Source: Aromatoleum aromaticum EbN1
GTDB taxonomy: Bacteria; Pseudomonadota; Gammaproteobacteria; Burkholderiales; Rhodocyclaceae
Assembly (NCBI RefSeq): GCF_000025965.1
Contig: NC_006513.1
Coordinates: forward strand, 2,294,001 to 2,358,000
Reading direction: 5' to 3'
DNA: 64,000 nt
Below the pieces are notes generated by a model. The model was not told where the DNA came from and searched no databases. It worked only from the letters and a program-made list of their open reading frames with translations. Shown here piece after piece: positions 33,901 through 43,780 of the stretch; within the stretch, counting starts at the first letter, position 1; the number at the start of each line of letters is the position of its first letter. Both the position numbers and the translations under genes were made by a program.

Positions 33901-34734
33901 ATGTCTCTGCGCTTCACGAAAATGCACGGCCTTGGCAACGATTTCGTCGTTATCGACGCCATCCGCCAGTCTGTCGACCTGACGCCCGAGCAGGTCCGCC
34001 GTCTTGCCGATCGCCATTTCGGCATCGGCTGCGACCAGCTGCTGGTGGTCGAGGAAGCGACCCGCCCGGACGTGGATTTCCGCTACCGGATATTCAACGC
34101 CGATGGCGGCGAAGTCGAGCAGTGCGGCAATGGCGCGCGCTGTTTCGTGCGTTTCGTGCATGAGCAGGGGCTCACCGCGAAGCGTCGCATCCGCGTCGAG
34201 ACGCGCTCCGGCATCATTGCGCCGCAACTCGAAGACGATGGTCTCGTGACGGTCGATATGGGCGTGCCGGTGCTCGAGCCCGCGCGCGTGCCGTTCGTGT
34301 CGGACTCCGATGCGATCGTGCAGCCACTCGACGTCGGCGGGGAAACTGTTGCGATCACCGCGGTGTCGATGGGCAACCCGCACGCAGTGCAGGTCGTCGC
34401 CGATGTCGACGCCGCACCTGTCGCGGCGCAGGGAGCGCTGATCGAACGCCATCCGCGCTTTCCCGCGCGCGTCAATGCCGGCTTCGTGCAGGTCGTCGAT
34501 GCCCACCGCATCCGCCTGCGCGTGTTCGAGCGCGGTGCGGGAGAAACGCTTGCTTGCGGCACCGGCGCCTGCGCGGCAGTCGTGACCGTGATCCTGCGCG
34601 AACTCGCACAGTCGCCGGTGCGCGTCGAGACGCGGGGCGGAGAACTCGATATCGCGTGGGAAGGGCCGGGGCAGCCGGTGCTGATGACAGGCCCGGCGGT
34701 GACTGTTTTCGCGGGTGAAATCGACGTCGACTGA
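33901..34734 (+). CDS. dapF: Diaminopimelate epimerase
   Basis: A 277-residue cofactor-free epimerase turning LL- into meso-diaminopimelate for lysine and peptidoglycan. It begins [14 protein letters not shown]. The two catalytic cysteines are C75 in [16 protein letters not shown] and C219 in [12 protein letters not shown]. Full length. It is followed by DUF484, as usual in proteobacteria, but the xerC that normally completes the dapF-DUF484-xerC cluster is missing here. Confidence 0.98.
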   Translation: MSLRFTKMHGLGNDFVVIDAIRQSVDLTPEQVRRLADRHFGIGCDQLLVVEEATRPDVDFRYRIFNADGGEVEQCGNGARCFVRFVHEQGLTAKRRIRVETRSGIIAPQLEDDGLVTVDMGVPVLEPARVPFVSDSDAIVQPLDVGGETVAITAVSMGNPHAVQVVADVDAAPVAAQGALIERHPRFPARVNAGFVQVVDAHRIRLRVFERGAGETLACGTGACAAVVTVILRELAQSPVRVETRGGELDIAWEGPGQPVLMTGPAVTVFAGEIDVD

Positions 34735-34786
34735 GCGACTTCGACCGAACGGTTTTGCTCATTGCAACGAATACGAGGAGGCGCGC

Positions 34787-35464
34787 ATGTGCCTCACGGG
34801 GAGCAGCTTTTCCATGAATGCCGCTGATGTCGCACGCTATCTGAAGGAACATCCGGACTTTCTCGCCGACCATGGCGAACTGTTCACGCAGCTGACCGTT
34901 CCGCATCCGCACGGCGGACAGGCCATCTCGCTGGCCGAGCGGCAGCTGCATGCGCTGCGCGACAAGATCCGGCAACTCGAAAGCAAGCTCGCCGAACTGA
35001 TTCGCTACGGCGAGGAAAACGACGAGATCGGCGAAAAAGTCCATCGCCTGGCGCTGGCGCTGGTCGAAGCCGAAGATTACGACACCCTGCGTTTTGCGTT
35101 GCTCGAAAATGTGCGTGACAACTTTTCGGTGCCGAACGTTGCGCTGCGGGTATGGGCCAACGCGCAGTCGCACGAAGGCGAGGATTTTTCGCCGGTGACC
35201 GAAGAGCTGCGCTTTTTCGCCACCGACCTGAGCCACCCGTATTGCGGCGCGCCGGCGAATCTCGAAGTAATCGACTGGTTCGGCCCCGCTGCCTGTCATA
35301 TCCGTTCGGTGGCGCTGGTGCCGCTGCGCCGCGGCGACCAGGTGCTCGGCCTGCTCGCGTTCGGCAGCGAAGAGGCCGAGCGCTTCTACCCCGGGATGGG
35401 AACGCTGTACCTTGCGCGCATCGGCGACTTGGTCGTGGCCGCTCTGCGGCACCAGCTCGGCTGA
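34787..35464 (+). CDS. DUF484 (GAF-like) protein
   Basis: A 225-residue protein with N-terminal helical DUF484 signature VARYLKEHPDFLADHGELFTQL, a coiled-coil-like stretch (AERQLHALRDKIRQLESKLAEL) and a GAF-like C-terminal part ending in IGDLVVAALRHQLG. GAGGAGG at 34775-34781 selects ATG 34787 over ATG 34814. Function is unknown; it is conserved downstream of dapF. Confidence 0.92.
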   Translation: MCLTGSSFSMNAADVARYLKEHPDFLADHGELFTQLTVPHPHGGQAISLAERQLHALRDKIRQLESKLAELIRYGEENDEIGEKVHRLALALVEAEDYDTLRFALLENVRDNFSVPNVALRVWANAQSHEGEDFSPVTEELRFFATDLSHPYCGAPANLEVIDWFGPAACHIRSVALVPLRRGDQVLGLLAFGSEEAERFYPGMGTLYLARIGDLVVAALRHQLG

Positions 35465-35812
35465 AGGTGAGCGCCGCGGGCCGGAGAGGCCCGGCGCCGC
35501 AGGAACGATCCGGACCCCGCGAGCCTCCGCAGCTCGCCGATTCTCCATGCGTCCCCTTCCGCATCGGGTCGAGGTACACGACGGGGCACACCGCCGCGCG
35601 AGGAAGCACCGAACCTGCGACGGGCTGAATGGGCGTCCCGGAGGCCACCGCTGCAACGGGTGCCGCATGGGGAATCAACAGTCGTTCGTGACTTTTTACC
35701 CAAACCGGGCAGCGAGATCTCGGATCGTTTGCGGCCGTTCAGTTATCCTGAAACATCTCTTAACAAATCCTCCCTCGGGCCCGGTGCTGCAGGCTGTGGG
35801 AGCAAGGCAGCA
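35465..35812. other. Intergenic region after DUF484
   Basis: This 348-bp stretch sits where xerC would be expected. It holds a short GC hairpin (CGGGCC at 35477-35482, GGCCCG at 35488-35493) without T-tract, and from about 35690 an AT-richer segment that probably carries the promoter of the next gene. I see no xerC remnant and no coding signal. Confidence 0.5.
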
Positions 35813-36364
35813 ATGCCAGACATTCCTGATCCTGAAACTCCTGGCGCCGATGCGCCCGACAGCCCTGACGAGGGGTCCGTGCGGACCCGCGTTTCCATGC
35901 TGCGCAATGCCGCGATCCTGCTCGCCCGCTACCAGATTCGCAGCCTCAGGCGCCTGTTCGAGGAGTTCGAGCGAGACATCCTCCTGCCGATCCTGTTGGG
36001 CGAGATCGCGCTGCACAACATCGGCGCGCTCGAACACGACGATGAAAGCGATCGCCTCACGGCAGACGAGACCGAGGGCGAATCCGACGAGGCGCATATG
36101 TCCCGGCTGCGGCCGTGCAACGCCTATTCGATCGCTGCTGCCACCGGCTTGCCGCGCGAGACGGTCCGGCGCAAGATCGGGCGCCTCGTCGAGCTGGGCT
36201 GGATCCGCAAGCAGCAGAACGGGCACCTGTACCTCACGCCGCAGGCACTGAAGCATTTCGGCTCGCTCCTGTGCTCGCGCGATCTGCCGGAGTTCCTCGA
36301 AACCGCGGATCGCGTGCGGAGGCTGAAGCACGCCTGGGACCGGACAGACCCCGACAAGACCTGA
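35813..36364 (+). CDS. Winged-helix DNA-binding protein of unknown role
   Basis: A 183-residue protein. It has an acidic, Pro-rich N-terminus (PDIPDPETPGADAPDSPDEG), a helical middle (NAAILLARYQIRSLRRLFEEFERDILLPILLGEIALHN), a second acidic linker (HDDESDRLTADETEGESDE) and a winged-helix segment NAYSIAAATGLPRETVRRKIGRLVELGWI near 110-140. The DNA-binding part resembles MarR/IclR-type helices, but the whole is not a family I recognise. ATG 35813 is favoured because the upstream extension lacks coding character. A transcription regulator is the likely role. Confidence 0.7.
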   Translation: MPDIPDPETPGADAPDSPDEGSVRTRVSMLRNAAILLARYQIRSLRRLFEEFERDILLPILLGEIALHNIGALEHDDESDRLTADETEGESDEAHMSRLRPCNAYSIAAATGLPRETVRRKIGRLVELGWIRKQQNGHLYLTPQALKHFGSLLCSRDLPEFLETADRVRRLKHAWDRTDPDKT

Positions 36365-36441
36365 GGCGGTGGCGCTGGCGAGCCGGCGCCGCTCGCCTTA
36401 CACTCTCACGCCTGACTCATCTCCCTGCGGTCCGCCTTCCG

Positions 36442-37632
36442 ATGTCCAAGCTCGTCCTCAATCCCGGCAAGGAGCGTTCGCTCCTGCGTCGTCATCCATG
36501 GGTTTTCGCCGGTTCGGTGGCCCGCCTCGACGGGCGCGCGCGGCCGGGCGACACCGTCGAGGTCGTCGCCGCTGACGGCCGGTTCCTCGGTCGCGCGGCG
36601 TGGTCGCCGGAATCGCAGATCCGCGCCCGGATGTGGTCGTTCGCTGTCGACATCACGATCGACCATGCGTTCTTCAAGCGCCGCGTCGCCGAATCGGTCG
36701 CGCGCCGGGCGACGCATCCGCTGCTCGCCGACGAGAGCGGAGTGCGGCTGATCCATGGCGAGTCGGATGGCCTGCCCGGCGTCATCGCGGACCGCTTCGG
36801 CGACGTCGCTGTCGTGCAGCTGACGAGCGCCGGCGCCGAGAAATGGCGCGATGCGATCGTTGCCGGGCTGGTGCAGGCGACCGGTTGCACAGCGGTATAC
36901 GAGCGCTCCGATTCCGACGTGCGCGGCCTCGAAGGGCTCGGGCCGAAGACCGGCTGCGTGCACGGCGAGCTGCCGCAGGACGTGTTGACGATCGTCGAGA
37001 ACGGCGTGTGCATGGAAGTCGATGTCATCAGTGGCCACAAGACCGGTTTCTACCTCGACCAGCGCGACAACCGCCGCCTGACGGGTCTGTTCGCGGCCGG
37101 GCGCAGCGTGCTGAACTGCTTCTGCTACACCGGGGGATTCTCGCTGCAGGCGCTGGCCGGCGGCGCGACGTCTGTGCTGTCGATCGACTCGTCCGGCCCG
37201 GCGCTCGACGCGGGGCGACGCAATCTTGCGATGAATCCGCAACTCGACGCGAGCCGCGCCGAATGGCTGCAGGCCGATGTGTTCGAGGCCTTGCGCGTAC
37301 TGAAAAGCGAGGGGCGGCGTTTCGACCTGATCGTGCTCGATCCGCCGAAGTTCGCACCGTCCGCGGCGCACGCTGACCGGGCGTCGCGCGCGTACAAGGA
37401 CATCAACCTGTTCGGTTTGCGCCTGCTCAATCCCGGCGGGATACTGATGACGTACTCCTGTTCGGGCGGCATCGGCCTCGAACTGTTCCAGAAAATCGTC
37501 GCCGGCGCGGCGAGCGACGCTGGCGTCGATGCGCGTATCCTGCATCGCCTGTCCGCGTCCGCCGATCACCCGGTCGGCCTTGCAGCGCCCGAAGGCGAAT
37601 ACCTCAAGGGGCTCGCGATTCAGGTCGGCTGA
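36442..37632 (+). CDS. rlmI: 23S rRNA (cytosine1962-C5)-methyltransferase, RlmI family
   Basis: A 396-residue protein, the same length as E. coli RlmI. N-terminal PUA domain (LNPGKERSLLRRHPWVFAGSV, RPGDTVEVVAADGRFLGRA), EEHEB-type linker (SDSDVRGLEGL), and a SAM-dependent methyltransferase domain with NCFCYTGGFSLQALAGGA (SAM loop), VLSIDSS, the motif IV segment LDPPKF and the catalytic cysteine in TYSCSGGIG. It methylates C1962 of 23S rRNA. The end overlaps the convergent small gene by 13 bp. Confidence 0.94.
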   Translation: MSKLVLNPGKERSLLRRHPWVFAGSVARLDGRARPGDTVEVVAADGRFLGRAAWSPESQIRARMWSFAVDITIDHAFFKRRVAESVARRATHPLLADESGVRLIHGESDGLPGVIADRFGDVAVVQLTSAGAEKWRDAIVAGLVQATGCTAVYERSDSDVRGLEGLGPKTGCVHGELPQDVLTIVENGVCMEVDVISGHKTGFYLDQRDNRRLTGLFAAGRSVLNCFCYTGGFSLQALAGGATSVLSIDSSGPALDAGRRNLAMNPQLDASRAEWLQADVFEALRVLKSEGRRFDLIVLDPPKFAPSAAHADRASRAYKDINLFGLRLLNPGGILMTYSCSGGIGLELFQKIVAGAASDAGVDARILHRLSASADHPVGLAAPEGEYLKGLAIQVG

Positions 37633-37916
37633 GCGCGTTCGCCGGGTGGCGCGCGCCAGTCCGGGTTCGGTCCGCGCTCGCCCGTCGTGAAGGCAGCGCT
37701 GACCAGACCCAGCGCGAGCACGACCAGCAGGAAATACCGCCCCTGCCAGCGACGCGGCGCAGGCCGGCCGCCGCCGAGCAGCCGCGACGACAGGCCGCCG
37801 AGAAGCACGCCGCGGGACGGATCGAAGCGATCGGGCCAGAAGAACGTCGGCCCTTGCAGCAGGTGGATCGCGCCGAACACGCACAGCACGATCGCCAGAG
37901 CCTGGAACGTGCGCAT
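37620..37916 (-). CDS. Small membrane protein downstream of ruvB
   Basis: A 98-residue protein with two hydrophobic segments (FQALAIVLCVFGAIHLL and YFLLVVLALGLVSAAF) around a basic Gly-rich loop (RLLGGGRPAPRRWQ). It starts 9 bp after the ruvB stop and so belongs to the ruvAB transcript. No family is recognised. The spacing and the membrane-protein pattern support a real gene. Confidence 0.65.
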   Translation of the reverse strand: MRTFQALAIVLCVFGAIHLLQGPTFFWPDRFDPSRGVLLGGLSSRLLGGGRPAPRRWQGRYFLLVVLALGLVSAAFTTGERGPNPDWRAPPGERAQPT

Positions 37917-37925
37917 TGCGAGCGT

Positions 37926-38987
37926 TCAGGGAGCGGAAAACAGCTCCGCGCTTTCGTCGCCGGCGCGGCGGGGAAAGGCGAGGCCGAAATGCTGCCAGAT
38001 CGATGCGCTCGCGATGCGCCCGCGCGGCGTGCGCTGCAGGTAGCCCTGCTGGATCAGGTACGGTTCGAGCACGTCCTCGATTGTGTCGGACGACTCGCCG
38101 ATCGCGGCCGCGAGGTTGTCGAGGCCGACCGGGCCGCCGCCGAACTTCTCGAGCATCGCGCCGAGCAGCTTGCGGTCCATCAGGTCGAGCCCGAGGTGAT
38201 CGACGTCGAGCATCAGCAGCGCGGCGTCGGCGACGGGGGCGGTGATGTCGCCGTCGGCTTTGACTTGCGCATAGTCGCGGACGCGGCGCAGCAGCCGGTT
38301 CGCGATCCGCGGCGTGCCGCGGGCGCGCCGCGCGATCTCGACCGCTCCGGCGTCGTCGATCGCGACATCGAGCAGGCCGGCGGAGCGCCCGACGATGTAT
38401 GCGAGCTCGTGCGGCGTGTAGAACTCGAGCCGCGCCACGATGCCGAAACGGTCGCGCAGCGGGTTCGTCAGCATCCCGGCGCGCGTCGTCGCGCCGACCA
38501 GCGTGAAAGGCGGCAGGTCGAGCTTGACCGAGCGCGCCGCAGGCCCTTCGCCGATCATGATGTCGATCTGGAAATCCTCGAGTGCCGGATAAAGGATTTC
38601 CTCGACGACCGGCGACAGGCGGTGGATCTCGTCGATGAACAGCACGTCGTGCGGTTCGAGGTTCGTCAGCAGTGCGGCGAGGTCGCCTGCCCGTTCGAGC
38701 ACCGGCCCCGAAGTCTGGCGCAGGTTCACGCCCATCTCGGCAGCGACGATGTGCGCGAGCGTCGTCTTGCCCAGGCCCGGTGGGCCGAACAGCAGCACGT
38801 GGTCGAGCGCCTCGTGGCGGTTCTTCGCCGCCTGGATGAAGATTTCGAGCTGTTCGCGGATCTTTGCCTGGCCGACATATTCGGCCAGCCGCTTCGGCCG
38901 CAGCGCGCGCTCGACGACGTCTTCCTGGCGGTCGGCAGTCTGCGCCGAAATCACCCGCGGGGCCTGCAGTTTGTCGGTTTCGATCAT
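37926..38987 (-). CDS. ruvB: Holliday junction branch-migration ATPase
   Basis: A 353-residue AAA+ motor. It has the RuvB N-terminal [12 protein letters not shown], Walker [15 protein letters not shown] near 66-79, Walker [10 protein letters not shown], sensor 1 [18 protein letters not shown], the arginine-finger region, and a C-terminal winged helix ([17 protein letters not shown]). With RuvA it drives branch migration. It is preceded by ruvA; ruvC is not adjacent and must be elsewhere. Confidence 0.98.
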   Translation of the reverse strand: MIETDKLQAPRVISAQTADRQEDVVERALRPKRLAEYVGQAKIREQLEIFIQAAKNRHEALDHVLLFGPPGLGKTTLAHIVAAEMGVNLRQTSGPVLERAGDLAALLTNLEPHDVLFIDEIHRLSPVVEEILYPALEDFQIDIMIGEGPAARSVKLDLPPFTLVGATTRAGMLTNPLRDRFGIVARLEFYTPHELAYIVGRSAGLLDVAIDDAGAVEIARRARGTPRIANRLLRRVRDYAQVKADGDITAPVADAALLMLDVDHLGLDLMDRKLLGAMLEKFGGGPVGLDNLAAAIGESSDTIEDVLEPYLIQQGYLQRTPRGRIASASIWQHFGLAFPRRAGDESAELFSAP

Positions 38988-39000
38988 CGCGAGAGTTTAG

Positions 39001-39047
39001 CCTGAGCGGCCCGTGCGGCGAAACTCGCGTGGTTTCGCCGCCTCAGG
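39001..39047. promoter_or_regulatory. Hairpin overlapping the ruvA stop, before ruvB
   Basis: A 10-bp stem (GCGGCGAAAC at 39015-39024, GTTTCGCCGC at 39032-39041) with a 7-nt loop, extended by CCTGAG/CTCAGG (39001-39006, 39042-39047) with an 8-nt bulge. It covers the ruvA stop codon and ends 13 bp before ruvB. It may modulate ruvB translation or partially terminate; no T-tract is present. Confidence 0.45.
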
Positions 39048-39642
39048 CTTTCGACAGCAGCTTCAGCGCCTGGCGGATGCCGTCGGAGACGCCCGTCTCC
39101 GGCGGGATCGCTTTCAGCGCCGATTGCGCTTCCTTGTCGCTGTAGCCGAGCGCGAGCAGCGCGTTGAGGATGTCGCTGCGGCTATCCGCGGGCTGCGCTG
39201 CGGCGCCGGGAACCGTGCTCGCGCCGAAGCCTGGCAGCGCCCTGCCGAGCTTGTCGCGTAGTTCGAGCAGCAGGCGCTCGGCGGTTTTCTTGCCGATGCC
39301 GGGAATTTTCACGAGGCGGCCGGTTTCCTGCAGCGCGACCGCTTGGGCGAGGTCGCTGACCGACAGGCCGGAGAGCACCGACAGCGCGGTGCGCGCGCCG
39401 ATGCCGGAGACTTTCAGCAGCTGGCGAAATGCCGCGCGTTCGTCGGCGCTCGCGAAGCCGTACAGGAAATGCCCGTCCTCGCGGATCGCCAGATGCGTGA
39501 ACAGCGAGAGCGACTCGCCGGTCGCCGGCAGGCCGTAGAACGTGCTCATCGGCACGTCGATTTCGTAGCCGACGCCGTGCGTGTCGACGACGATCTGCGG
39601 CGGGTTCTTTTCCAGCAGGATGCCGGTGATGCGTCCGATCAT
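39043..39642 (-). CDS. ruvA: Holliday junction-binding protein RuvA
   Basis: A 199-residue protein. It has the OB-fold domain I ([27 protein letters not shown]), two helix-hairpin-helix motifs ([18 protein letters not shown] and [23 protein letters not shown]), and the C-terminal RuvB-contacting domain ([23 protein letters not shown]). Tetramers hold the junction for RuvB. First gene of ruvAB; the usual upstream ruvC is replaced by a UbiA-family gene 35 bp away. Confidence 0.98.
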   Translation of the reverse strand: MIGRITGILLEKNPPQIVVDTHGVGYEIDVPMSTFYGLPATGESLSLFTHLAIREDGHFLYGFASADERAAFRQLLKVSGIGARTALSVLSGLSVSDLAQAVALQETGRLVKIPGIGKKTAERLLLELRDKLGRALPGFGASTVPGAAAQPADSRSDILNALLALGYSDKEAQSALKAIPPETGVSDGIRQALKLLSKA

Positions 39643-39677
39643 GGGTGGAGGTCCGGATATCTGGGAGTTGTACCCGG

Positions 39678-40637
39678 TCAGCCGCGGGCGCCGAACGCGA
39701 GCGTTGCGGCGAGTACCAGGCCGTGCAGGTTCGTCGCGGCAATCGTCAGCCTGATCGCCGGGGCGAGTGCGCCAGGCTCTGCAGCGTGCTCGCGCAGCAG
39801 CCGCGCGGCGTTCAGCGACAGTACGAGCGTCAGGGCTGCGGCCGCGCACGCCTGGGGCAGGTTGTTGCGCCCGATCTGCAGCACGAGCCAGCCGTAGGCG
39901 ACCAGCGCGATGGCGAAATAGCCCCATTTCGCGGTGTCGGCGCCGAGGCGCACGACGAGCGTGCGCTTGCCTGCTGCGGCGTCTGCGGCGCAGTCGGGGA
40001 ACTGGTTGATGTAGAGGAGGTTCGCGACCAGCAGCGCGAACGACACGCCGGCCGCGACCGGCGTCCAGGCGAACGCGCCGCGCTGGACGAAATCGGCGCC
40101 GACCACGACGAGCAGCCAGCACGCCGCGACGGCGAATTCGCCCACTCCGCGGCTCGCGAGCTTGAGCGGCGGCGCCGAATACGCCCAGCCGAGCACAAGT
40201 CCGGCCAATCCGATCGCAATCAGGCCGGCGCCCGCGCCGAGCGCGAGCCACAGTCCGGGCGGGATCACCAGTGCGAACAGCGCGTAGCCGAATGCCGCTG
40301 TCTCGCGCAGCGTGAGCACGCCGTTCTGGATGAAGCGGCTGCCGCCGGTGAACGGATAGATGCGCTCCGAGTTCGCCGCGTCGGCGCCGGTGACCGCGTC
40401 GTGATAGTCGTTGAGCACGTTCGCGCCGGCATGCGCGAGCAGCGCGAACAGCACCGTGACCACTGCGCGCAGCCCATCCAGCGCGACGCCGTCGGCATGC
40501 GCCGCGGCAAGCCCGATCAGGCAACCGGCGAGCGTGACGCTGAGGAAGGCCGGGCGCGTCGCCGCGAAGTAGCGCCGCAGTGCGCTCGCGTAGCGTTGCG
40601 GTGTCGGCTCGGCGGCCGGAGGCGCAGCACGACTCAC
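39678..40637 (-). CDS. UbiA-superfamily prenyltransferase (MenA-like)
   Basis: A 319-residue membrane prenyltransferase with about eight segments. The two Asp-rich diphosphate-Mg motifs are [11 protein letters not shown] near 76 and [18 protein letters not shown] near 200. It resembles 1,4-dihydroxy-2-naphthoate prenyltransferase (MenA) more than 4-hydroxybenzoate prenyltransferase. No other menaquinone genes are near, so the acceptor is unproven. Its ATG overlaps the rng stop (ATGA). Confidence 0.85.
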   Translation of the reverse strand: MSRAAPPAAEPTPQRYASALRRYFAATRPAFLSVTLAGCLIGLAAAHADGVALDGLRAVVTVLFALLAHAGANVLNDYHDAVTGADAANSERIYPFTGGSRFIQNGVLTLRETAAFGYALFALVIPPGLWLALGAGAGLIAIGLAGLVLGWAYSAPPLKLASRGVGEFAVAACWLLVVVGADFVQRGAFAWTPVAAGVSFALLVANLLYINQFPDCAADAAAGKRTLVVRLGADTAKWGYFAIALVAYGWLVLQIGRNNLPQACAAAALTLVLSLNAARLLREHAAEPGALAPAIRLTIAATNLHGLVLAATLAFGARG

Positions 40638-42088
40638 AGCAGCACGATGTCGAACTGTTCCTGAGAGTAGCTCGCTTCCGGATGCAGCGAGATCTGCTTG
40701 CCGATGAAGTCCGACAGCATCGCGAGCGACTGGGATTCCTCGTCGAGGAAGAGGTCGATGACGTTCGGTGCGGCGAGCACGCGGAACTCGCGCGCGTTGA
40801 ATTGGCGCGCCTCGCGCAGCAGTTCGCGCAGGATTTCATAGCACACGGTGCGCGCGGTCTTGACTTCGCCGCGGCCGTCGCAGGTCGGGCAGGGTTCGCA
40901 CAGGAGATGGGCGAGCGACTCGCGTGTGCGCTTTCTCGTCATTTCGACGAGGCCGAGCGCGGTGAAGCCGTTTACCGTCATCTTGGTGTGGTCGCGCGCG
41001 AGCGCCTTCTGGAACTCGTCGAGCACCATGTCGCGATGCTCGACGTTTTCCATGTCGATGAAGTCGATGATGATGATGCCGCCGAGGTTTCGCAGGCGCA
41101 GCTGGCGGGCGATCGTCTGCGCCGCCTCGAGGTTGGTCTTGAAGATCGTGTCGTCGAAGTTGCGCGCGCCGACGAAACCGCCGGTGTTGACGTCGATGGT
41201 CGTCATCGCTTCGGTCTGGTCGATGATGAGGTAGCCGCCGGACTTGAGACTGACCCGCCGCGCAAGCGCTTTCTGGATCTCGTCCTCGACGTTGTGCAGG
41301 TCGAACAGCGGCCGCTCGCCGCTGTAGTGCTCGAGCAGCGGCAGCACCTTGGGGCTGTACTCGGCGGCGAAAGCGGTGAGTTTCTGGTGGTTCTCGCGCG
41401 AATCGACGAGGATGCGCGAAGTGTCGTCATCGACGAGGTCGCGCAGCACGCGCTGGCCGAGGCCGAGGTCTTCGTACAGCAGGCTCGGCGGAAAACGCCC
41501 GGTCGCGCTGTTGCGGATCTCGCTCCACAGCTTGCGCAGGTACCCGATGTCGGCACCGAGTTCGTCGTCGGAAGCCGATTCGGCCATCGTGCGGACAATG
41601 AAGCCGCCGGCTTCGTCCGCCGGCACGAGTCGCGTCAGGCGCTCGCGCAGCGCCTCGCGCTCGGATTCGTCCTCGATGCGCTGCGAGATGCCGATGTGCT
41701 TTTCCTGCGGCAGGTACACGAGCAACCGCCCGGCGATGCTGATCTGCGTCGACAGGCGCGCGCCTTTGGTGCCGATCGGGTCCTTCAGCACCTGTACCGT
41801 AAGGTTCTGACCTTCGGCGAGGATGCGCTCGATCGGCCGCCCGGCGTCGCCGTTGTGGCGATCGCTCCAGATGTCGGCGACATGAAGAAAGGCGGTGCGC
41901 TCGAGGCCGATGTCGATGAACGCGGACTGCATGCCGGGCAGCACCCGCACGACCCGGCCGAGGTAGATGTTGCCGACGATGCCGCGGCTGGCAGTGCGCT
42001 CGACGTGCAGTTCCTGAACGACGCCCTGCTCGACGATCGCGACGCGCGTCTCCTGCGGCGTGAAGTTGATGAGAAATTCGATGCTCAT
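40634..42088 (-). CDS. rng: Ribonuclease G
   Basis: A 484-residue RNase E/G endonuclease. It has the S1 domain ([32 protein letters not shown]), 5' sensor and DNase-I-like catalytic regions (DVNTGGFVG with the metal-binding Asp and [11 protein letters not shown]), and the Zn-link CPTCDGRG. It lacks the long RNase E tail. It matures 16S rRNA 5' ends and starts mRNA decay. ATG 42088 gives the canonical start [15 protein letters not shown]; an upstream in-frame start lies in an inverted repeat and is rejected. Confidence 0.97.
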   Translation of the reverse strand: MSIEFLINFTPQETRVAIVEQGVVQELHVERTASRGIVGNIYLGRVVRVLPGMQSAFIDIGLERTAFLHVADIWSDRHNGDAGRPIERILAEGQNLTVQVLKDPIGTKGARLSTQISIAGRLLVYLPQEKHIGISQRIEDESEREALRERLTRLVPADEAGGFIVRTMAESASDDELGADIGYLRKLWSEIRNSATGRFPPSLLYEDLGLGQRVLRDLVDDDTSRILVDSRENHQKLTAFAAEYSPKVLPLLEHYSGERPLFDLHNVEDEIQKALARRVSLKSGGYLIIDQTEAMTTIDVNTGGFVGARNFDDTIFKTNLEAAQTIARQLRLRNLGGIIIIDFIDMENVEHRDMVLDEFQKALARDHTKMTVNGFTALGLVEMTRKRTRESLAHLLCEPCPTCDGRGEVKTARTVCYEILRELLREARQFNAREFRVLAAPNVIDLFLDEESQSLAMLSDFIGKQISLHPEASYSQEQFDIVLL

Positions 42089-42102
42089 TGGGAAAACCGG
42101 TA

Positions 42103-42154
42103 ATGGGGAATGCGCAATCGATGATCGCAGCGTCATCGATTGCGCATTGCCCAT
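42103..42154. repeat. Near-perfect 22-bp inverted repeat upstream of rng
   Basis: Arms 42103-42124 and 42133-42154 pair at 21 of 22 positions (single mismatch G42108/G42149) around an 8-nt loop. The stem begins ATGGGGAATGCGCAATCG. It lies between maf and rng, ending 15 bp before the rng start codon, so it forms a strong hairpin in the rng 5' region. The pattern could be an RNA control element or a small mobile palindrome. Confidence 0.8.
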
Positions 42155-42181
42155 CGCGCCCCGCAGGCGAGCCGCCGGCGG

Positions 42182-42802
42182 CTACAAAGGATAGCCGAAG
42201 CTTTCGAGCAGCTGGGCGGTTTCGAACAGCGGCAGGCCCATGATTCCAGTGTAGCTGCCGCGGATCTCCTCGATGAACAGCGCCGCCCGCCCCTGGATGC
42301 CGTATGCGCCGGCCTTGTCCATGGGTTCGCCGGTGGCGACGTAGTGGCGTATCTCGTCGTCGTCGAGGGGACGAAAACGCACTTCGCTGATGCTCGTCCG
42401 GCTGCGCGTGCGACTGCCGTCGCTCAGCGCGACCGCGGTCAGCACACGGTGCGTGCGTCCCGACAGCTGGTGCAGGATCGCCGCGGCGTCGGAGGCGTCC
42501 ACCGGTTTACCGATGATTTGGCCCTCCAGCTCGAGCGTCGTGTCGGCGCCCAGGACGGCGTGATGCGGCAGCGAACGCCATTGCAGGCGCCGACATCCCG
42601 CTTCGGCCTTGGTCAGCGCGAGGCGCTCGACGTAACGTTCGACGGGCTCGCCGGGGTGCGGGGTTTCGTCGACATCCGCGTCCTTGCCGCGCTCGCCGCC
42701 GCGAAACGCCAACAGCTCGAATTGAACACCGATCTGGCGCAGCAGTTCGCGCCGGCGCGGGCTGCGCGATGCAAGGTAGATACGGGCTTGAATGGGCTTC
42801 AT
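42182..42802 (-). CDS. maf: Maf-family nucleotide pyrophosphatase
   Basis: A 206-residue Maf protein with the substrate motif LASRSPRRRELL near the N-terminus, ADTTLELEGQIIGKP near 87-101, and AGAYGIQGRAALFIEEIRGSYTGIMGLPL near 164-192. The family hydrolyses dTTP, UTP or modified nucleotides. The second motif places it among the YceF/YhdE-type enzymes. It lies 86 bp downstream of rlmH in the conserved nadD-rsfS-rlmH-maf-rng order. Confidence 0.95.
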   Translation of the reverse strand: MKPIQARIYLASRSPRRRELLRQIGVQFELLAFRGGERGKDADVDETPHPGEPVERYVERLALTKAEAGCRRLQWRSLPHHAVLGADTTLELEGQIIGKPVDASDAAAILHQLSGRTHRVLTAVALSDGSRTRSRTSISEVRFRPLDDDEIRHYVATGEPMDKAGAYGIQGRAALFIEEIRGSYTGIMGLPLFETAQLLESFGYPL

Positions 42803-42888
42803 TGGTGTCGGAGCGCCGGGTATATGCAGGTGGGCGGAAATTCTACCGCGCGCAGCCCCGCCGGGCGGCGCGGCAATCGTTCACGCGG

Positions 42889-43359
42889 CTACTCGCGATG
42901 ATAGGGATGGTTCTTCAGCACGCTCCACGCGCGATACAAGGCTTCGGCAAGGAGCGGGCGGACCAGCGCATGCGGAAGCGTCAGGCTCGACAGACGCAGG
43001 CGTTCGTGCGCCGTCGCCTTCAACGCGGGCGACAATCCGTCCGGGCCGCCGACGATCAGCGTGACGTCCTCGCCGCCGGCCTGCCAGGCTTCGAGGCGGC
43101 GTGCGAGTGCCATCGTCGTCAGGTCGGCGCCGTGCTCGTCGAGGATCACGCGCCGGCAGCGCGCCGGCAGCGCCGCTTCGATGCGTGTCGCTTCGGCCGC
43201 CATCATCGCCTCGACGGTCTTGCCGGTCGTGCGCGGCTCGGCCTTCACTTCGACGAGCTGCAGCGGCAATTCGCGCGGCATCCGTCGCGCGAACTCGCCG
43301 AAACCGGCCTCGACCCACGCCGGCATGCGCGTGCCGACGGCGACGATCAGCAACTTCAT
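42889..43359 (-). CDS. rlmH: 23S rRNA (pseudouridine1915-N3)-methyltransferase
   Basis: A 156-residue SPOUT methyltransferase, the usual RlmH length. It has [23 protein letters not shown], the SAM knot [10 protein letters not shown] and the C-terminal [29 protein letters not shown]. It methylates pseudouridine 1915 in helix 69 of 23S rRNA. It follows rsfS by 49 bp. Confidence 0.97.
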
Positions 43360-43408
43360 CGGCGACGGCAGCTGCGCCAGGCGGTGGCGTCGCGCCGCGG
43401 CCCGCAGT

Positions 43409-43780
43409 TCATTCGGACGCCAAGTGCGCCGTGCCCGCGGCGACGCGCGAGCGTTTCGGCGTCGTCGCCCACAGTTCCTCGAGGTTGTAGAAGTCGCGGG
43501 TAGCCGGCTGCATGATATGCACGACGATGTCGCCGAGATCGACCAGCACCCATTCGCCGGTCTCCTCGCCTTCGACGCTGACGACGTGGCCGCCCGCTTC
43601 CCGGACCTTGTCCTGCACGTTGCGCGACAGCGCCCGTGTCTGCCGGTTCGAGTCGCCGCTGGCGACGACGATGCGGTCGAACAGCGACGTGAGCTTGGTG
43701 GTGTTGATGACCTCGATGTCCTTGGCCTTGATGTCCTCGAGGGCGTCGACGACGGTTTTCTGCAGTTTGCGTATGTCCAT
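43409..43780 (-). CDS. rsfS: Ribosome silencing factor
   Basis: A 123-residue RsfS/Iojap protein with [33 protein letters not shown] and the conserved [29 protein letters not shown]. It binds ribosomal protein uL14 and blocks subunit joining in stationary phase. The ATG at 43780 shares one base with the nadD stop (TGATG). Confidence 0.97.

Noticed and set aside
42089-42154. Upstream in-frame start extending RNase G by 22 residues
   Set aside because: The extension is encoded by the inverted repeat, and the canonical MSIEFLIN start at 42088 is present.
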